A stretch of 64,000 bases of DNA from Candidatus Methanogranum gryphiswaldense (GTDB taxonomy: Archaea; Thermoplasmatota; Thermoplasmata; Methanomassiliicoccales; Methanomethylophilaceae): positions 617,093 to 681,092 of the forward strand of contig CP076745.1 of the NCBI GenBank assembly GCA_019262145.1. Reading direction: 5' to 3'. The notes below the pieces were generated by a model, which saw only the letters and a list, made by a program, of their open reading frames with translations, searched no databases and had not been told where the DNA came from. Each line of letters begins with the position of its first letter. Position 1 is the first letter of the stretch. Shown one piece after another: positions 1 to 8,546 of the stretch. Both the position numbers and the translations under genes were made by a program.

Positions 1-1
1 A

Positions 2-766
2 GCACATAAGCACAACATCGTCCTAGTGGTCGACAACACATTCGCAACACCATATCTGTTCAGACCGCTGGAACACGGTGCAGACATTGTAGTGGAGTCC
101 GCGACCAAATTCATAGGAGGTCACGGAACTGTACTCGGTGGAATAATAATCGAGGGTGGGAACTTCGATTGGAAGGCCAGCGGCAAATATCCTCAGTTCA
201 CGACACCTGATGCAAGCTATCACGGTCTCGTGTTCGCGGATGCACTCGGGCCTATAACGTTCGTAACATGGATAAGAGCGGTACTATTGCGTGATACTGG
301 TTCCTCAATTTCGCCTGTGACCGCGTTCGTACTGTTGCAGGGACTCGAGACACTGTCACTTCGCGTGGACAGGCATGTGGAGAATTCACTCAAGATCGTG
401 GAGTACCTGAGTAAGAATCCCAAGGTAGCAAGTGTGAGTCATCCTGCATTGAGCAATCATCCCTCGCATGAGCTCTATACAAAATACTTCCCCAACGGCG
501 CGGGATCCATATTCACGTTCGAGATCAAGGGCGGAGAGAAAGAGGCAAAGAAGTTCACAGAATCTCTTCAGTTCTTCTCATTGCTTGCAAATGTGGCAGA
601 TGTTAAATCATTGGTGATCCACCCGGCCTCTACGACACATTCACAGCTGAATGCGGAGGAGCTGAAATCGCAGCACATATATCCAAGCACAGTGAGACTC
701 TCTGTAGGTATTGAAAATGTCAACGATCTGATCAATGATCTGGAGCAGGCCTTCGGAAAGATCTGA
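2..766 (+). CDS. metY: O-acetylhomoserine sulfhydrylase (3' part)
   Basis: This is the C-terminal ~254 residues of a PLP-dependent Cys/Met metabolism enzyme; the 5' end lies outside the window. The family joins sulfide (or methanethiol) to O-acetylhomoserine to give homocysteine (or methionine) in the cytoplasm. [14 protein letters not shown] and the Schiff-base lysine in [11 protein letters not shown] are seen near the start. The C-terminal substrate region has [19 protein letters not shown] and the usual end [20 protein letters not shown]. The long insertion after the lysine ([15 protein letters not shown]) is typical of O-acetylhomoserine rather than cystathionine enzymes. A strong hairpin/T-run terminator follows. 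It adds to the sulfur-assimilation genes elsewhere in the window (cysE, a PAPS-reductase-like gene, a sulfite-reductase-like gene). Confidence 0.93.
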   Translation, partial: AHKHNIVLVVDNTFATPYLFRPLEHGADIVVESATKFIGGHGTVLGGIIIEGGNFDWKASGKYPQFTTPDASYHGLVFADALGPITFVTWIRAVLLRDTGSSISPVTAFVLLQGLETLSLRVDRHVENSLKIVEYLSKNPKVASVSHPALSNHPSHELYTKYFPNGAGSIFTFEIKGGEKEAKKFTESLQFFSLLANVADVKSLVIHPASTTHSQLNAEELKSQHIYPSTVRLSVGIENVNDLINDLEQAFGKI

Positions 767-786
767 GGCCTGAATACAGGATCATC

Positions 787-824
787 AATGCGTGCGTTCT
801 TCCTCCAGCGCACGCATTTTTTTT
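787..824 (+). terminator. Intrinsic-type terminator after metY
   Basis: A perfect 10-bp inverted repeat, AATGCGTGCG (787-796) and CGCACGCATT (809-818), has a 12-nt loop and is followed by an 8-T run (817-824). It starts about 20 bp after the metY stop. It is one of the cleanest hairpin/T-run structures in the window. Confidence 0.85.
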
Positions 825-907
825 ATAAATTAATATAAATTATTAGTTGAAATCAATCAAGTATGGCGTTTTAAGGACATCATAATTCTATTTGATCTTG
901 ATAAAGA

Positions 908-1672
908 TCATTTGTGACTTGATTGTGATAGGATATTCTTAGCATCTGTGTTTCCTTGGGCTGCAGCGAGTTCGAAGTATTCCACGGCCTCTTCTTTATC
1001 CTGTGGTACCCCGCGTCCTTCTGAGTACATCATACCTAACCTGTATTGTGCGCGTGAGTGTCCGTTCGCAGCGGCCATTTTATACCACGTTGCGGCCTCA
1101 AGATTGTCCTTACGGACCTCAATACCGTTCTCATATATGTTGCCTAAAGCGAATTGTGCGCCAACATCTCCCAACTCAGCTCTTGCTTTATAATCTGCTG
1201 TTTTTGAAAAACGCTTGTTCTTTGGATCATTGATGTATGTATCCAGATATTCTTTGGCTTCTTTGTGGCCTCTTTTTGCTGCTGTTTCCAATAACTCTAT
1301 GCCTTCCTTTCCAGATCTGAATCCTAATGTTCCCCTGTATATCAGAAGTCCTAGTCTATACATCGCCTCTGCATTCTTTTCATCGGCTGCTTTAGAATAC
1401 CATTTTTCTGCAAGTTCGTATTTTTTCTGGCTCTCATATATCTCTCCGAGTTTCTCCTTTGCTTCTGTAAGATTGTGAGTCTCGGCTGCCTCTGTGAACC
1501 ATCTGATCGCTCTGGACGTATCCTTTGGTATACCGTCCCCATTCATGTAGGCCATTCCAATTTTTGTTTGGGCATAGGGGTCTCCCGTATTGGCCTTTTG
1601 TAAGAGTACGGCAATGTCTCCAGCAGTGTTCATGATATCGTGGTATCCAAAGGAAGGATAAATGGGTTTCAT
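908..1672 (-). CDS. Sel1-like repeat protein
   Basis: This 254-residue protein is almost entirely Sel1-type TPR repeats (~36 residues). Units include GDPYAQTKIGMAYMNGDGI, AEAMYRLGLLIYRG, VGAQFALGNIYENGI and SRAQYRLGMMYSEGRGV. Such repeats form alpha-solenoids that mediate protein contacts; no catalytic domain is seen. There is no signal peptide, so a cytoplasmic scaffold is the simplest reading. A TATA-like AATTATATA (1687-1695) lies ~20 bp upstream, suggesting little or no leader. An internal ATG at codon 14 (position 1633) is a second possible start. The gene stands alone between convergent metY and divergent paaK. Partner and role are unknown. Confidence 0.8.
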   Translation of the reverse strand: MKPIYPSFGYHDIMNTAGDIAVLLQKANTGDPYAQTKIGMAYMNGDGIPKDTSRAIRWFTEAAETHNLTEAKEKLGEIYESQKKYELAEKWYSKAADEKNAEAMYRLGLLIYRGTLGFRSGKEGIELLETAAKRGHKEAKEYLDTYINDPKNKRFSKTADYKARAELGDVGAQFALGNIYENGIEVRKDNLEAATWYKMAAANGHSRAQYRLGMMYSEGRGVPQDKEEAVEYFELAAAQGNTDAKNILSQSSHK

Positions 1673-1738
1673 TTACTATAATGAATAATTATATACACTA
1701 ATGCCAAAAGATAGTTATATGGTAAAAGGCTAGCTCGG

Positions 1739-2995
1739 ATGTACCACACCGGTGATATGATGAAGATGAATGATTATCAGTTGGAAACGATCGTCCGTAA
1801 TCTTTCCACAATAAGAGAGAGAAGTCCCTTTTACAGGGAGAAGTTCAAGAACATCGATTTGACAAAGATAAGATCGCAAGAAGATTTCGAGACGCTTCCT
1901 TTTTCAGATAAGAACGATCTTCGTGATGCATATCCTCTCGGATTGCAGTCTGTACCAGACAAGGAAGTCGTAAGGATACATTCATCATCAGGTACGACTG
2001 GAACTCCGGTGATAATACCATACACACAGAGGGATGTGGAAGATTGGGCCATTCAATTCGAGCGTTGCTATCGCATGGCCGGTGTCACGGAAATGGACAG
2101 GGTCCACATCACACCGGGATATGGATTATGGACAGCAGGCATAGGTTTTCAACTTGGTGCAGAGAGGCTCGGTGCGATGACCATTCCGATGGGTCCAGGT
2201 AATACGGATAAACAATTGAAGATGATGGTAGATCTCCAGAGCACAGTACTTTGTGCGACCTCGTCATATGCCCTTCTCCTTTCTGAAGAGATAGAGAAAC
2301 GTGGCATAAAGGATCAGATCAAACTAAAGAAAGGGGTCATAGGATCCGAACGCTGGGGAGATAAGATGAGGAATAGGATCGCTGATGAGCTGGGAGTAGA
2401 GCTGTATGACATCTACGGACTCACCGAGGTGTACGGTCCTGGCATAGGCATCAGTTGCAGTTACAAGAACGGCATTCACATGTGGGATGATTACATCTAT
2501 TTCGAGATAATAGACCCTAAGACCGGCGAGGTGCTTCCAGATGGCGAAGTGGGAGAACTTGTCATAACAACTCTCAGAAAAGAGGGTGCCCCACTAATAA
2601 GGTACAGGACACACGATCTCACAAGGATAATACCTGGGGATTGTCCCTGCGGTTCCAGATTCCCAAGGATAGACATAATCACGGGTCGTACCGATGATAT
2701 GATCAAAGTCAAAGGGGTCAATCTTTTCCCCGCACAATTTGAAGAGTTATTGACCAAGTTCCCCGATGCGAGCAGTGAATATCAGGTAATGATCGATCAT
2801 ATGGAGGGCAAGGACATACTCACTTTATTCTTTGAGACAAAGGTCGATATCGATAAGAGACCGGCTTTGGAAAAGGATATTGCGAAGGAATTCAAGGATA
2901 TGGTCAATGTGACGATCAGTCCGAAGGCGGTGGGTTTGGGTGACCTTCCAAGAAGTGAGAAGAAGACCCCTCGCATATTCGATAACAGGTATTGA
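1739..2995 (+). CDS. paaK: Phenylacetate--CoA ligase family protein
   Basis: This 418-residue AMP-forming acyl-CoA ligase is of the PaaK type. The family activates an aryl acid (phenylacetate or a related arylacetate) with ATP and CoA. HSSSGTTGTPVIIPYTQ near residue 81 is the P-loop-like adenylation motif, and YDIYGLTEVYGPG is the core motif. YRTHDLTRI and GRTDDMIKVKGVNLFPAQ mark the hinge and small C-terminal domain. Length is normal for the family. In methanogens such ligases often work with indolepyruvate oxidoreductases in aromatic amino-acid turnover; no such gene is nearby, so the substrate is unproven. A TATA-like AGTTATATGG lies ~25 bp upstream of the first ATG, which favours a leaderless start here. 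ATGs at 1757, 1760 and 1766 follow a GGTGAT and are alternatives. Confidence 0.88.
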   Translation: MYHTGDMMKMNDYQLETIVRNLSTIRERSPFYREKFKNIDLTKIRSQEDFETLPFSDKNDLRDAYPLGLQSVPDKEVVRIHSSSGTTGTPVIIPYTQRDVEDWAIQFERCYRMAGVTEMDRVHITPGYGLWTAGIGFQLGAERLGAMTIPMGPGNTDKQLKMMVDLQSTVLCATSSYALLLSEEIEKRGIKDQIKLKKGVIGSERWGDKMRNRIADELGVELYDIYGLTEVYGPGIGISCSYKNGIHMWDDYIYFEIIDPKTGEVLPDGEVGELVITTLRKEGAPLIRYRTHDLTRIIPGDCPCGSRFPRIDIITGRTDDMIKVKGVNLFPAQFEELLTKFPDASSEYQVMIDHMEGKDILTLFFETKVDIDKRPALEKDIAKEFKDMVNVTISPKAVGLGDLPRSEKKTPRIFDNRY

Positions 2996-3055
2996 TCTGT
3001 TTAAAACATTTTCGATTCTTATCTTATTTAGATCTAAAAGAGGTTTAGATAGATA

Positions 3056-4024
3056 TCATCTCTTACTGCCACCTATCATGACAAGATAGGCCAGAAGAGC
3101 TTCCAGTTGTATCCTTTCATTACTGCCTTCAATGATACGGAATTCCACTTCACCGGTCTTATCCATCAATCTGACCTTTTCAGAATCGGTTATACTCAAT
3201 TCGAAGAAGGTTGAATGTATCTGACGGATGATATCCTGTCCTGACAGTCCGTATATGATCATTATGTTGTCAAGCATCTCCCTGGCATGAATGAAATTTC
3301 CTGCGAGTGCTGTTTCAAGCATTTTCTTGACCTCTTCCGGATTGGCCATTCCAGTGGTCTGGTAGATCGTATCCAAGGTTATGGTGTTGCCCATAGAGGC
3401 TGCCACCTGTAATGAGTTGATGGCCCGTCTCATATCTCCTCTGGCAACATGTATGAGTCCTTCCAAGGCATCATCATTGATCTTGACGTTCTCTTTCTTG
3501 ATTATCATGCTCAGATATTCCAATACATCCTCTCTCGAGAGTGGGGTGAATCTGAATACAGCGCATCTAGATTGTATGGGGTCGATGATCCTGGAAGAGT
3601 AGTTGCATGAAAGTATGAAACGGCAGATCTTGGAGTATTTCTCCATTGTTCTTCTTAGTGCTGCTTGAGCGTCAGATGTAAGTGCGTCTGCCTCGTCCAT
3701 GAATATTATTTTAAACTCAGCGCTTCCAAGGGGGGCGGTCCTGGCGAACTCTTTGATCTTTCCTCTGACGACGTCAATGCCTCTTTCGTCCGATGCATTG
3801 AGTTCGATGAAGTTGCCCTTCCACTCATCCCCAAACATTTCCTTTGCCATTGCAAGCGAACATGTGGTCTTTCCCGTGCCTGCAGGGCCTGTGAACAGTA
3901 GATGGGACATGTTCTTGGATGCGACATATGCTTTGAGTCTCTCTGTCACATGCTTTTGTCCCACGACCTCGTTAAGAGTCTTGGGTCTGTATTTTTCTGT
4001 CCAAATCTCGTTAATGGGGAACAC
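3056..4024 (-). CDS. rfcS: Replication factor C small subunit
   Basis: This 322-residue AAA+ clamp-loader small subunit loads PCNA onto primed DNA. Walker A is GPAGTGKTT (~46-54), Walker B is IIFMDEADAL (~110), and the arginine-finger SRC motif is in IQSRCAVFRF. The N-terminal IWTEKYRPKTLNEVVGQ is the RFC box. Length matches archaeal RfcS, and no intein is present. The large subunit is not in the window. It lies downstream of sufB on the same strand, separated by ~100 bp with a strong hairpin. Confidence 0.95.
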   Translation of the reverse strand: MFPINEIWTEKYRPKTLNEVVGQKHVTERLKAYVASKNMSHLLFTGPAGTGKTTCSLAMAKEMFGDEWKGNFIELNASDERGIDVVRGKIKEFARTAPLGSAEFKIIFMDEADALTSDAQAALRRTMEKYSKICRFILSCNYSSRIIDPIQSRCAVFRFTPLSREDVLEYLSMIIKKENVKINDDALEGLIHVARGDMRRAINSLQVAASMGNTITLDTIYQTTGMANPEEVKKMLETALAGNFIHAREMLDNIMIIYGLSGQDIIRQIHSTFFELSITDSEKVRLMDKTGEVEFRIIEGSNERIQLEALLAYLVMIGGSKR

Positions 4025-4093
4025 CTTCGAATGCCATAATGTATAGCGTGTTTATATTGTCATTGACATATATTTGTAAATGGTTTGGATAGT

Positions 4094-4120
4094 CAACAAA
4101 GAGACCAGGTCTCTCTGTTG
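4094..4120 (-). terminator. Hairpin directly after sufB stop
   Basis: CAACAAAGAGACC (4094-4106) and GGTCTCTCTGTTG (4108-4120) form a 13-bp stem with one G-U pair around a single central base, so the innermost pairs must open to make a loop. It begins 2 bp after the sufB stop codon and precedes rfcS. There is no strong T-run, so it may be a terminator or a 3'-stabilising hairpin for sufCB mRNA. Confidence 0.5.
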
Positions 4121-4122
4121 GC

Positions 4123-5337
4123 TTAAGATCCGAGATTAGCCTTCGCTATTGCCTCGTCGATTTCCTTTTTCAATGAATCTGGTAGACCCTCAATGCTTCC
4201 GGCTAAGAATCCTTTGACTATCATGCCGATAGCATCATCTTCCGTCAATCCGCGGGACATAAGGTATTCTATCTGATCCCTTGCGATCTTTCCAACGGCA
4301 GCTTCGTGTGTCATCTCGACATCTGCAACATGGGCTTCCAGTTCGGGTATGGCAAGTGTGGTTCCGCCGTCCTCTAGGATAAGGCTCCTGCATTCCAGAT
4401 GTGCCTTTGCACCTGATGCGTTCCCGATGAGTTTTCCGCGAGCAATCATAGATCCGCCTTTGGTTATGCTTCTGGACATCAGCTGTGCATTTGTATTCTT
4501 GGCGTTAAGGATGGCCATTCCTCCGGTATCAACGTTGGATCCCTTCTCTGCAAGGCATATGGTGTTGAATGCGCATGTCGCATTCTCACCGTTGAGATTG
4601 GCAACGGGGTAACTCTGCAAAGAACCGACCGGGTTCAAAAGTATGTAGTTGTTAGTGTAGGAAGAGTTCTTTCCCATAATTGTAGCTGTTCTGGGGCGGA
4701 CACCTGTCTCTTTTCCCCAGCTGTGTATCATGGAGAACTGAAGTTTGGCATTGTCATGAATGTATATCTCTGATACACCCACATGTAATGCATCGTCGGA
4801 ATGGTGAGTCGTGGAACAACCAGTGATTATCTCAAGTGATGATCCCTCTTCCATTATGATGATATTGTGGAGATTCTGGATGCTTTTGTTCTTATTGAGA
4901 AGCATGCATGTTTGAACGGGATACTTGGCGTGATAGTTCTGCTTGACGCGGATGAAATATCCATCAGAGTCCTCCAGGTAGGTCTTTGCCGTGTATTTGT
5001 CCTTCATGGGATCCATCGATTTCCACATGTAGTCCTTGACCCAATCATATTTTTTGAATGCTGCCTGGGTGGACAGCATTTCGACGCCTTCCTGTTCTTT
5101 ATTGGAACAGTGGCTCATTCCATTATCGATGAATACGATGGTACCTGAGCGGTCCTCATTGTTGGTGACCCCGACGCGGGTCATGACCTCCTTGAATTCA
5201 TTGGAATCTTCAATGTTTTCGATTTGTTTGGGGTCACGAGTACCTTCATCAAATCTGTTTAGGTCGATGTCCTTGCCGTAGGCTGCGGCTTTGTTCAATG
5301 CCTTTTTTACATCTTCACCATTCTGCATTTGATACAC
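4123..5337 (-). CDS. sufB: SufB/SufD-family Fe-S cluster assembly protein
   Basis: This 404-residue SufBD-family scaffold builds Fe-S clusters with the SufC ATPase. The beta-helix core contains ATIMGKNSSYTNNYILLNP and the C-terminal SufBD signature around THEAAVGKIARDQIEYLMSRGLTEDDA, followed by the family's final helices. It is shorter than bacterial SufB (~480 residues), as is usual for the minimal archaeal SufBC system. It overlaps the end of sufC: the first ATG lies 31 nt inside sufC and the second (codon 4, position 5328) 22 nt inside, so translational coupling is likely. No sufD, sufS or sufU is near. Methanogens often carry only sufBC. Confidence 0.93.
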   Translation of the reverse strand: MYQMQNGEDVKKALNKAAAYGKDIDLNRFDEGTRDPKQIENIEDSNEFKEVMTRVGVTNNEDRSGTIVFIDNGMSHCSNKEQEGVEMLSTQAAFKKYDWVKDYMWKSMDPMKDKYTAKTYLEDSDGYFIRVKQNYHAKYPVQTCMLLNKNKSIQNLHNIIIMEEGSSLEIITGCSTTHHSDDALHVGVSEIYIHDNAKLQFSMIHSWGKETGVRPRTATIMGKNSSYTNNYILLNPVGSLQSYPVANLNGENATCAFNTICLAEKGSNVDTGGMAILNAKNTNAQLMSRSITKGGSMIARGKLIGNASGAKAHLECRSLILEDGGTTLAIPELEAHVADVEMTHEAAVGKIARDQIEYLMSRGLTEDDAIGMIVKGFLAGSIEGLPDSLKKEIDEAIAKANLGS

Positions 5338-6059
5338 TCTCCGTAACCTTTTTCTCTAATGTCCTTAAGAATGTCCATTGGGCGTCCTTGACAGGATATT
5401 GTACCGTCTCTCATGATGTATGCTGTATCGGCGCCGATATAATCCAAGATTTGTCCTGTATGAGTGATCACAAGTGATGAGACATTCTTTTTCGCTCTTT
5501 CTACACCGCATAAGGTTGAATTATACAACAATTCGTGGACTTTCTTTCCTATCAAGCCTATGCTTTCTATGTCCACTCCCGATTCAGGTTCATCGAGCAA
5601 TACGAACTCAGGTTGCTGTGCAGTCAGTTGGAGAAGTTCCGATCTTTTGATCTCTCCGCCGGAGAAACCGACGTTTATATCACGATCCATGAATTTGTCC
5701 ATTCTGAATTTATCAGCGTTGTTTATGATATTCTCACAATCGCTGTTTTTGGCGGTTGCCCTCACCAGGTCACCGAGTTTCACACCAGTGACGTTAGGGG
5801 GTCTTTGCATCATCATCCCTATGCCGAGTTTTGCGCGCTCGTCAACGGGCAAATCTGTGATGTCTAAGCCTTTAAAGAAGATCTTTCCTTCGGTAATCTT
5901 TGTAGTACCATATCCCATTATCGCAGAGAGTAATGTGGATTTGCCGGAACCGTTGGGTCCGAAGAGGACGCAGGTATGTCCATCAGGGATGGTCATGTTT
6001 ATACCTTTGAGGATTTCTCTGCCTCCGGCCCATACATGTAGGTTTTTGATCTCTAGCAC
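5307..6059 (-). CDS. sufC: Fe-S cluster assembly ATPase SufC
   Basis: This 250-residue ABC ATPase is the energy subunit of the SufBC assembly complex. It has Walker A GPNGSGKSTL (~34-43), signature GFSGGEIKRSELLQL, Walker B FVLLDEPESGVD and H-loop VITHTG. The combination with DEPESGVDIE is characteristic of SufC. The start codon is GTG, preceded immediately by a perfect 15-bp palindrome (6061-6075). A 13-bp element (6077-6089) lies just upstream and recurs ahead of the divergent operon. The gene overlaps sufB, forming sufCB. Confidence 0.95.
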   Translation of the reverse strand: MLEIKNLHVWAGGREILKGINMTIPDGHTCVLFGPNGSGKSTLLSAIMGYGTTKITEGKIFFKGLDITDLPVDERAKLGIGMMMQRPPNVTGVKLGDLVRATAKNSDCENIINNADKFRMDKFMDRDINVGFSGGEIKRSELLQLTAQQPEFVLLDEPESGVDIESIGLIGKKVHELLYNSTLCGVERAKKNVSSLVITHTGQILDYIGADTAYIMRDGTISCQGRPMDILKDIREKGYGECIKCRMVKM

Positions 6060-6400
6060 AGTAACACCGTGTTACTCGATATGAACCGTCATTTAATAAA
6101 CTATTGTAAATGTGGGTCAGTGTTGATTTACGTTATCAAAAATCTGTTAATATATGTTAATGCGTGCATAATGCTACAATTACGGATTATTAATGGTTAA
6201 AACTTTTTTGGTGTGTGGCATTTACAATACTAGATTACGAAAGCATTTAGATTTAATTAAATTGTATATATTATTCTTAGATTTTTGGGACTTTTCGTCG
6301 TCACACTAGCGTTTGTATAATACGTTTTAAAGTTTTGAACGGTTCATATCGCTGCGCATAAGAATAGATTATAACGTCTTAATTCCATCGGGGTCTTCAT
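6060..6400. promoter_or_regulatory. Divergent promoter region sufC / nif3-like with paired elements
   Basis: This 341-bp AT-rich region has no gene. It contains three notable elements. (1) GTAACACCGTGTTAC (6061-6075) is a perfect palindrome touching the sufC GTG start. (2) CGATATGAACCGT (6077-6089) recurs as its exact reverse complement ACGGTTCATATCG (6339-6351), so each copy has the same orientation relative to the gene it precedes. (3) TATTGTAAATG (6102-6112) recurs as CATTTACAATA (6219-6229). TATA-like stretches lie beside each 13-mer (ATTTAATAAAC at 6091-6101; TTTGTATAATACG and GTTTTAAAG at 6312-6332). The simplest reading is a shared operator for both operons. A replication origin is a weaker alternative because orc1/cdc6 is the second gene on the right. 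Confidence 0.6.
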
Positions 6401-7363
6401 ATGAAAGTATATGACGCCTACAAACTGGCAATCGAGACTGGTATGAAAAACGATCCACGCCCCAAGGATGAGGTTAAACTGGTACTCAACGAGGCTAAAG
6501 AAGAATATGATGGGCTTTCAGATGAAAAGAAACCCTATTACGATCAGGAAAGATTGTGGAATCCCTATGCTGATTCTCGTCTGATGTGGGGAGAGGAGGT
6601 CGCCAAGGAAACTGATGCAAAACAGTTCATGTGGGGCATCGATATTGACACATCCGAGATACTTCTTGCAGACAGATTGAGAGAAAAAGGAAAGAAAATA
6701 TCTGCAGTTGTGGCACATCATCCCGTAGGAAGATCTAGAACCTGTTTTCCAGAAGTGATGTGGATGCAGACAGGAATGTACGACGATGTCAATGTACCGA
6801 TAAACATTCTTGAAGGGCTTATGAAACCGAGGATGGAAGAGGTAAAGAAGAATGTCCTCGGTTCCAATTATAACAAGCCAGTAGATGCGGCAAAATTACT
6901 CGATGTCCTCATGTTCAACATACATAGCCCCGCTGATAACATGGTGCAGAAATACATGGGTAAGATGTTCAAAGATTCTGAGCCGAAATACCTGGAAGAT
7001 ATCATTGATAGGCTGATGAAAGAACCTGAGTTCCAAACCGCAACAAAACTTAACGATCCGCCAAGGATAATGGTGGGTAGCAAGAAGAATCACTGTGGAA
7101 AAGTGGTCAGTAAAATGACAGGTGGAACATCCGGCCCCAAGGAGCTCTATGAAAAACTGGCGATTGCAGGCGTTGGTACTGTTGTCGGAATGCATTTCCC
7201 AGATGACCATATCGAAGAGTGCAAGAAGCATAATATCAATGTCATAATCTCTGGGCATATGGCGTCCGATTCATTAGGAATAAATCTCATATGTGATGTT
7301 TGGGAAAAGAAAGGTATAGACGTCCTAGGATGTTCTGGATTTACAAGATTTAGTAGGAACTGA
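6401..7363 (+). CDS. Nif3-like dinuclear metal-centre protein
   Basis: This 320-residue NIF3/YbgI-family protein is a conserved hydrolase-like protein with a dinuclear metal site; its biochemical role is still debated. The metal motif VAHHPVG (His-His) lies near residue 105, and later ligands are in VGMHFPDDHIEECKKHNIN and ISGHMASDSLG. The N-terminal ~80 residues (with KKPYYDQERLWNPYADSR) form an extension before the canonical NIF3 core. Its stop lies 1 bp before the orc1/cdc6 start, so the two are co-transcribed. It shares a 13-bp upstream element with sufC, which suggests co-regulation with Fe-S assembly, possibly metal- or redox-dependent (inference). Confidence 0.82.
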   Translation: MKVYDAYKLAIETGMKNDPRPKDEVKLVLNEAKEEYDGLSDEKKPYYDQERLWNPYADSRLMWGEEVAKETDAKQFMWGIDIDTSEILLADRLREKGKKISAVVAHHPVGRSRTCFPEVMWMQTGMYDDVNVPINILEGLMKPRMEEVKKNVLGSNYNKPVDAAKLLDVLMFNIHSPADNMVQKYMGKMFKDSEPKYLEDIIDRLMKEPEFQTATKLNDPPRIMVGSKKNHCGKVVSKMTGGTSGPKELYEKLAIAGVGTVVGMHFPDDHIEECKKHNINVIISGHMASDSLGINLICDVWEKKGIDVLGCSGFTRFSRN

Positions 7364-7364
7364 C

Positions 7365-8546
7365 ATGTTTGATCGTGCCTCGGCTGTGATCAAAGACAGT
7401 ACAAAACTGTCATTCGAATATGTGCCAGAGACCCTTGTCCATAGGGAAGAGCAAATGAAACAGTTGGAAATGCTTTTCCGCCCCATGGTAATGGAGGGCT
7501 GCGGTTGTTCAGCATTTCTTTCGGGAGGTGTTGGTACTGGAAAGACAGCAACAGCAAAACGTTTTTGCGAGGATATGTCCAAGTACTGTGCCAGAACAGG
7601 TAAACTTATGGACTATGTGTTTGTAAATTGTAGGATAAGGAATACAGAATATGGTGTCCTTTTACATTTGGTGAGGCATTTTGATCCTGGATTTCCAGAA
7701 AGAGGATTTTCTGCAGAAGAGATGCTCAGGTCATTCCGTACACACATAGAGAACAGTGCCAGACCAATAATTGTGGTATTCGATGAGGTTGATATGCTGT
7801 TGAAGAACAACAGTAAGAACCTGGTTTATCAGATGATGAGGATGAATGATGAGTTGAAAAGATCCTCCGTCTCATTGATGATGATATCCCAGGTATCGAT
7901 AGCTGAGTTATTGGACGAGGCGTCCATATCCACGTTCAAACGTGCAAATACTGTCAGGTTCGAAAGATATTCTTTAGGTGAGCTGAGGGAGATCATAGAT
8001 ATTAGGGCAAAGGAAGCTCTGGTTGCAAACGCTCTCGGCACCGATGAGGTTTCTTTGCTCGCTGAGATAGCTTCTCAGTATGGTGATGCCAGGTTTGCGA
8101 TCGAATTGATCGAGAGGTCCGCATCTATAGCAGAATCTGAAAAGATCGGTCGGATCACAGCAGATGATATACGTACCGCTAATGCAATGATATATAGCGA
8201 TGTTTCTGAGAATAAATTAAGAGATCTTGATATCAATAGGAAACTGGCTCTTCTCGCGATATCTCGTGCTATAAAATCTGAATCCTATGTCAGCATTACT
8301 TCTGCAGAGAAGACCTATGCGGTTGTATGTGAAGAATACGAGCAAGTGGCAAGAAAACATACCCAATTCTGGACATATATACAAGATATGGAACATTGTG
8401 GATTGTTGTCCACTGAAGTAAAAAGCGAGATAGAGGGCGGCAGGGTCACATACATTTCAATCCCCAATATACCGCCAAAGGAGTTGGCCAAGAAATTGGA
8501 ATATCTGATGGAGATTCCACAATCTGCCGACGAATATGAGTGGTAA
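7365..8546 (+). CDS. cdc6: Orc1/Cdc6-family replication initiator
   Basis: This 393-residue AAA+ initiator of the archaeal Orc1/Cdc6 family binds origin DNA and recruits MCM. Walker A is GGVGTGKTA (~54-62) and Walker B is IVVFDEVDML (~137-146). RANTVRFERYSLGELREII and the AEIASQYGDARFAIELIERS sensor-2 region follow, then a winged-helix C-terminus. It sits between nif3-like (1-bp gap) and ttuA (overlap), which is an unusual operon for an initiator. Archaeal origins often lie beside the gene; the nearest gene-free DNA is the 341-bp region one gene upstream. Confidence 0.92.
   Translation: MFDRASAVIKDSTKLSFEYVPETLVHREEQMKQLEMLFRPMVMEGCGCSAFLSGGVGTGKTATAKRFCEDMSKYCARTGKLMDYVFVNCRIRNTEYGVLLHLVRHFDPGFPERGFSAEEMLRSFRTHIENSARPIIVVFDEVDMLLKNNSKNLVYQMMRMNDELKRSSVSLMMISQVSIAELLDEASISTFKRANTVRFERYSLGELREIIDIRAKEALVANALGTDEVSLLAEIASQYGDARFAIELIERSASIAESEKIGRITADDIRTANAMIYSDVSENKLRDLDINRKLALLAISRAIKSESYVSITSAEKTYAVVCEEYEQVARKHTQFWTYIQDMEHCGLLSTEVKSEIEGGRVTYISIPNIPPKELAKKLEYLMEIPQSADEYEW

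Noticed and set aside
3381-4046. Several 70-115 residue plus-strand frames opposite rfcS
   Set aside because: They are antisense shadows of a fully conserved clamp-loader gene with no ribosome sites.
5464-6084. 206-residue frame opposite sufC
   Set aside because: The opposite strand carries all SufC ABC motifs; this frame has no recognisable domain.
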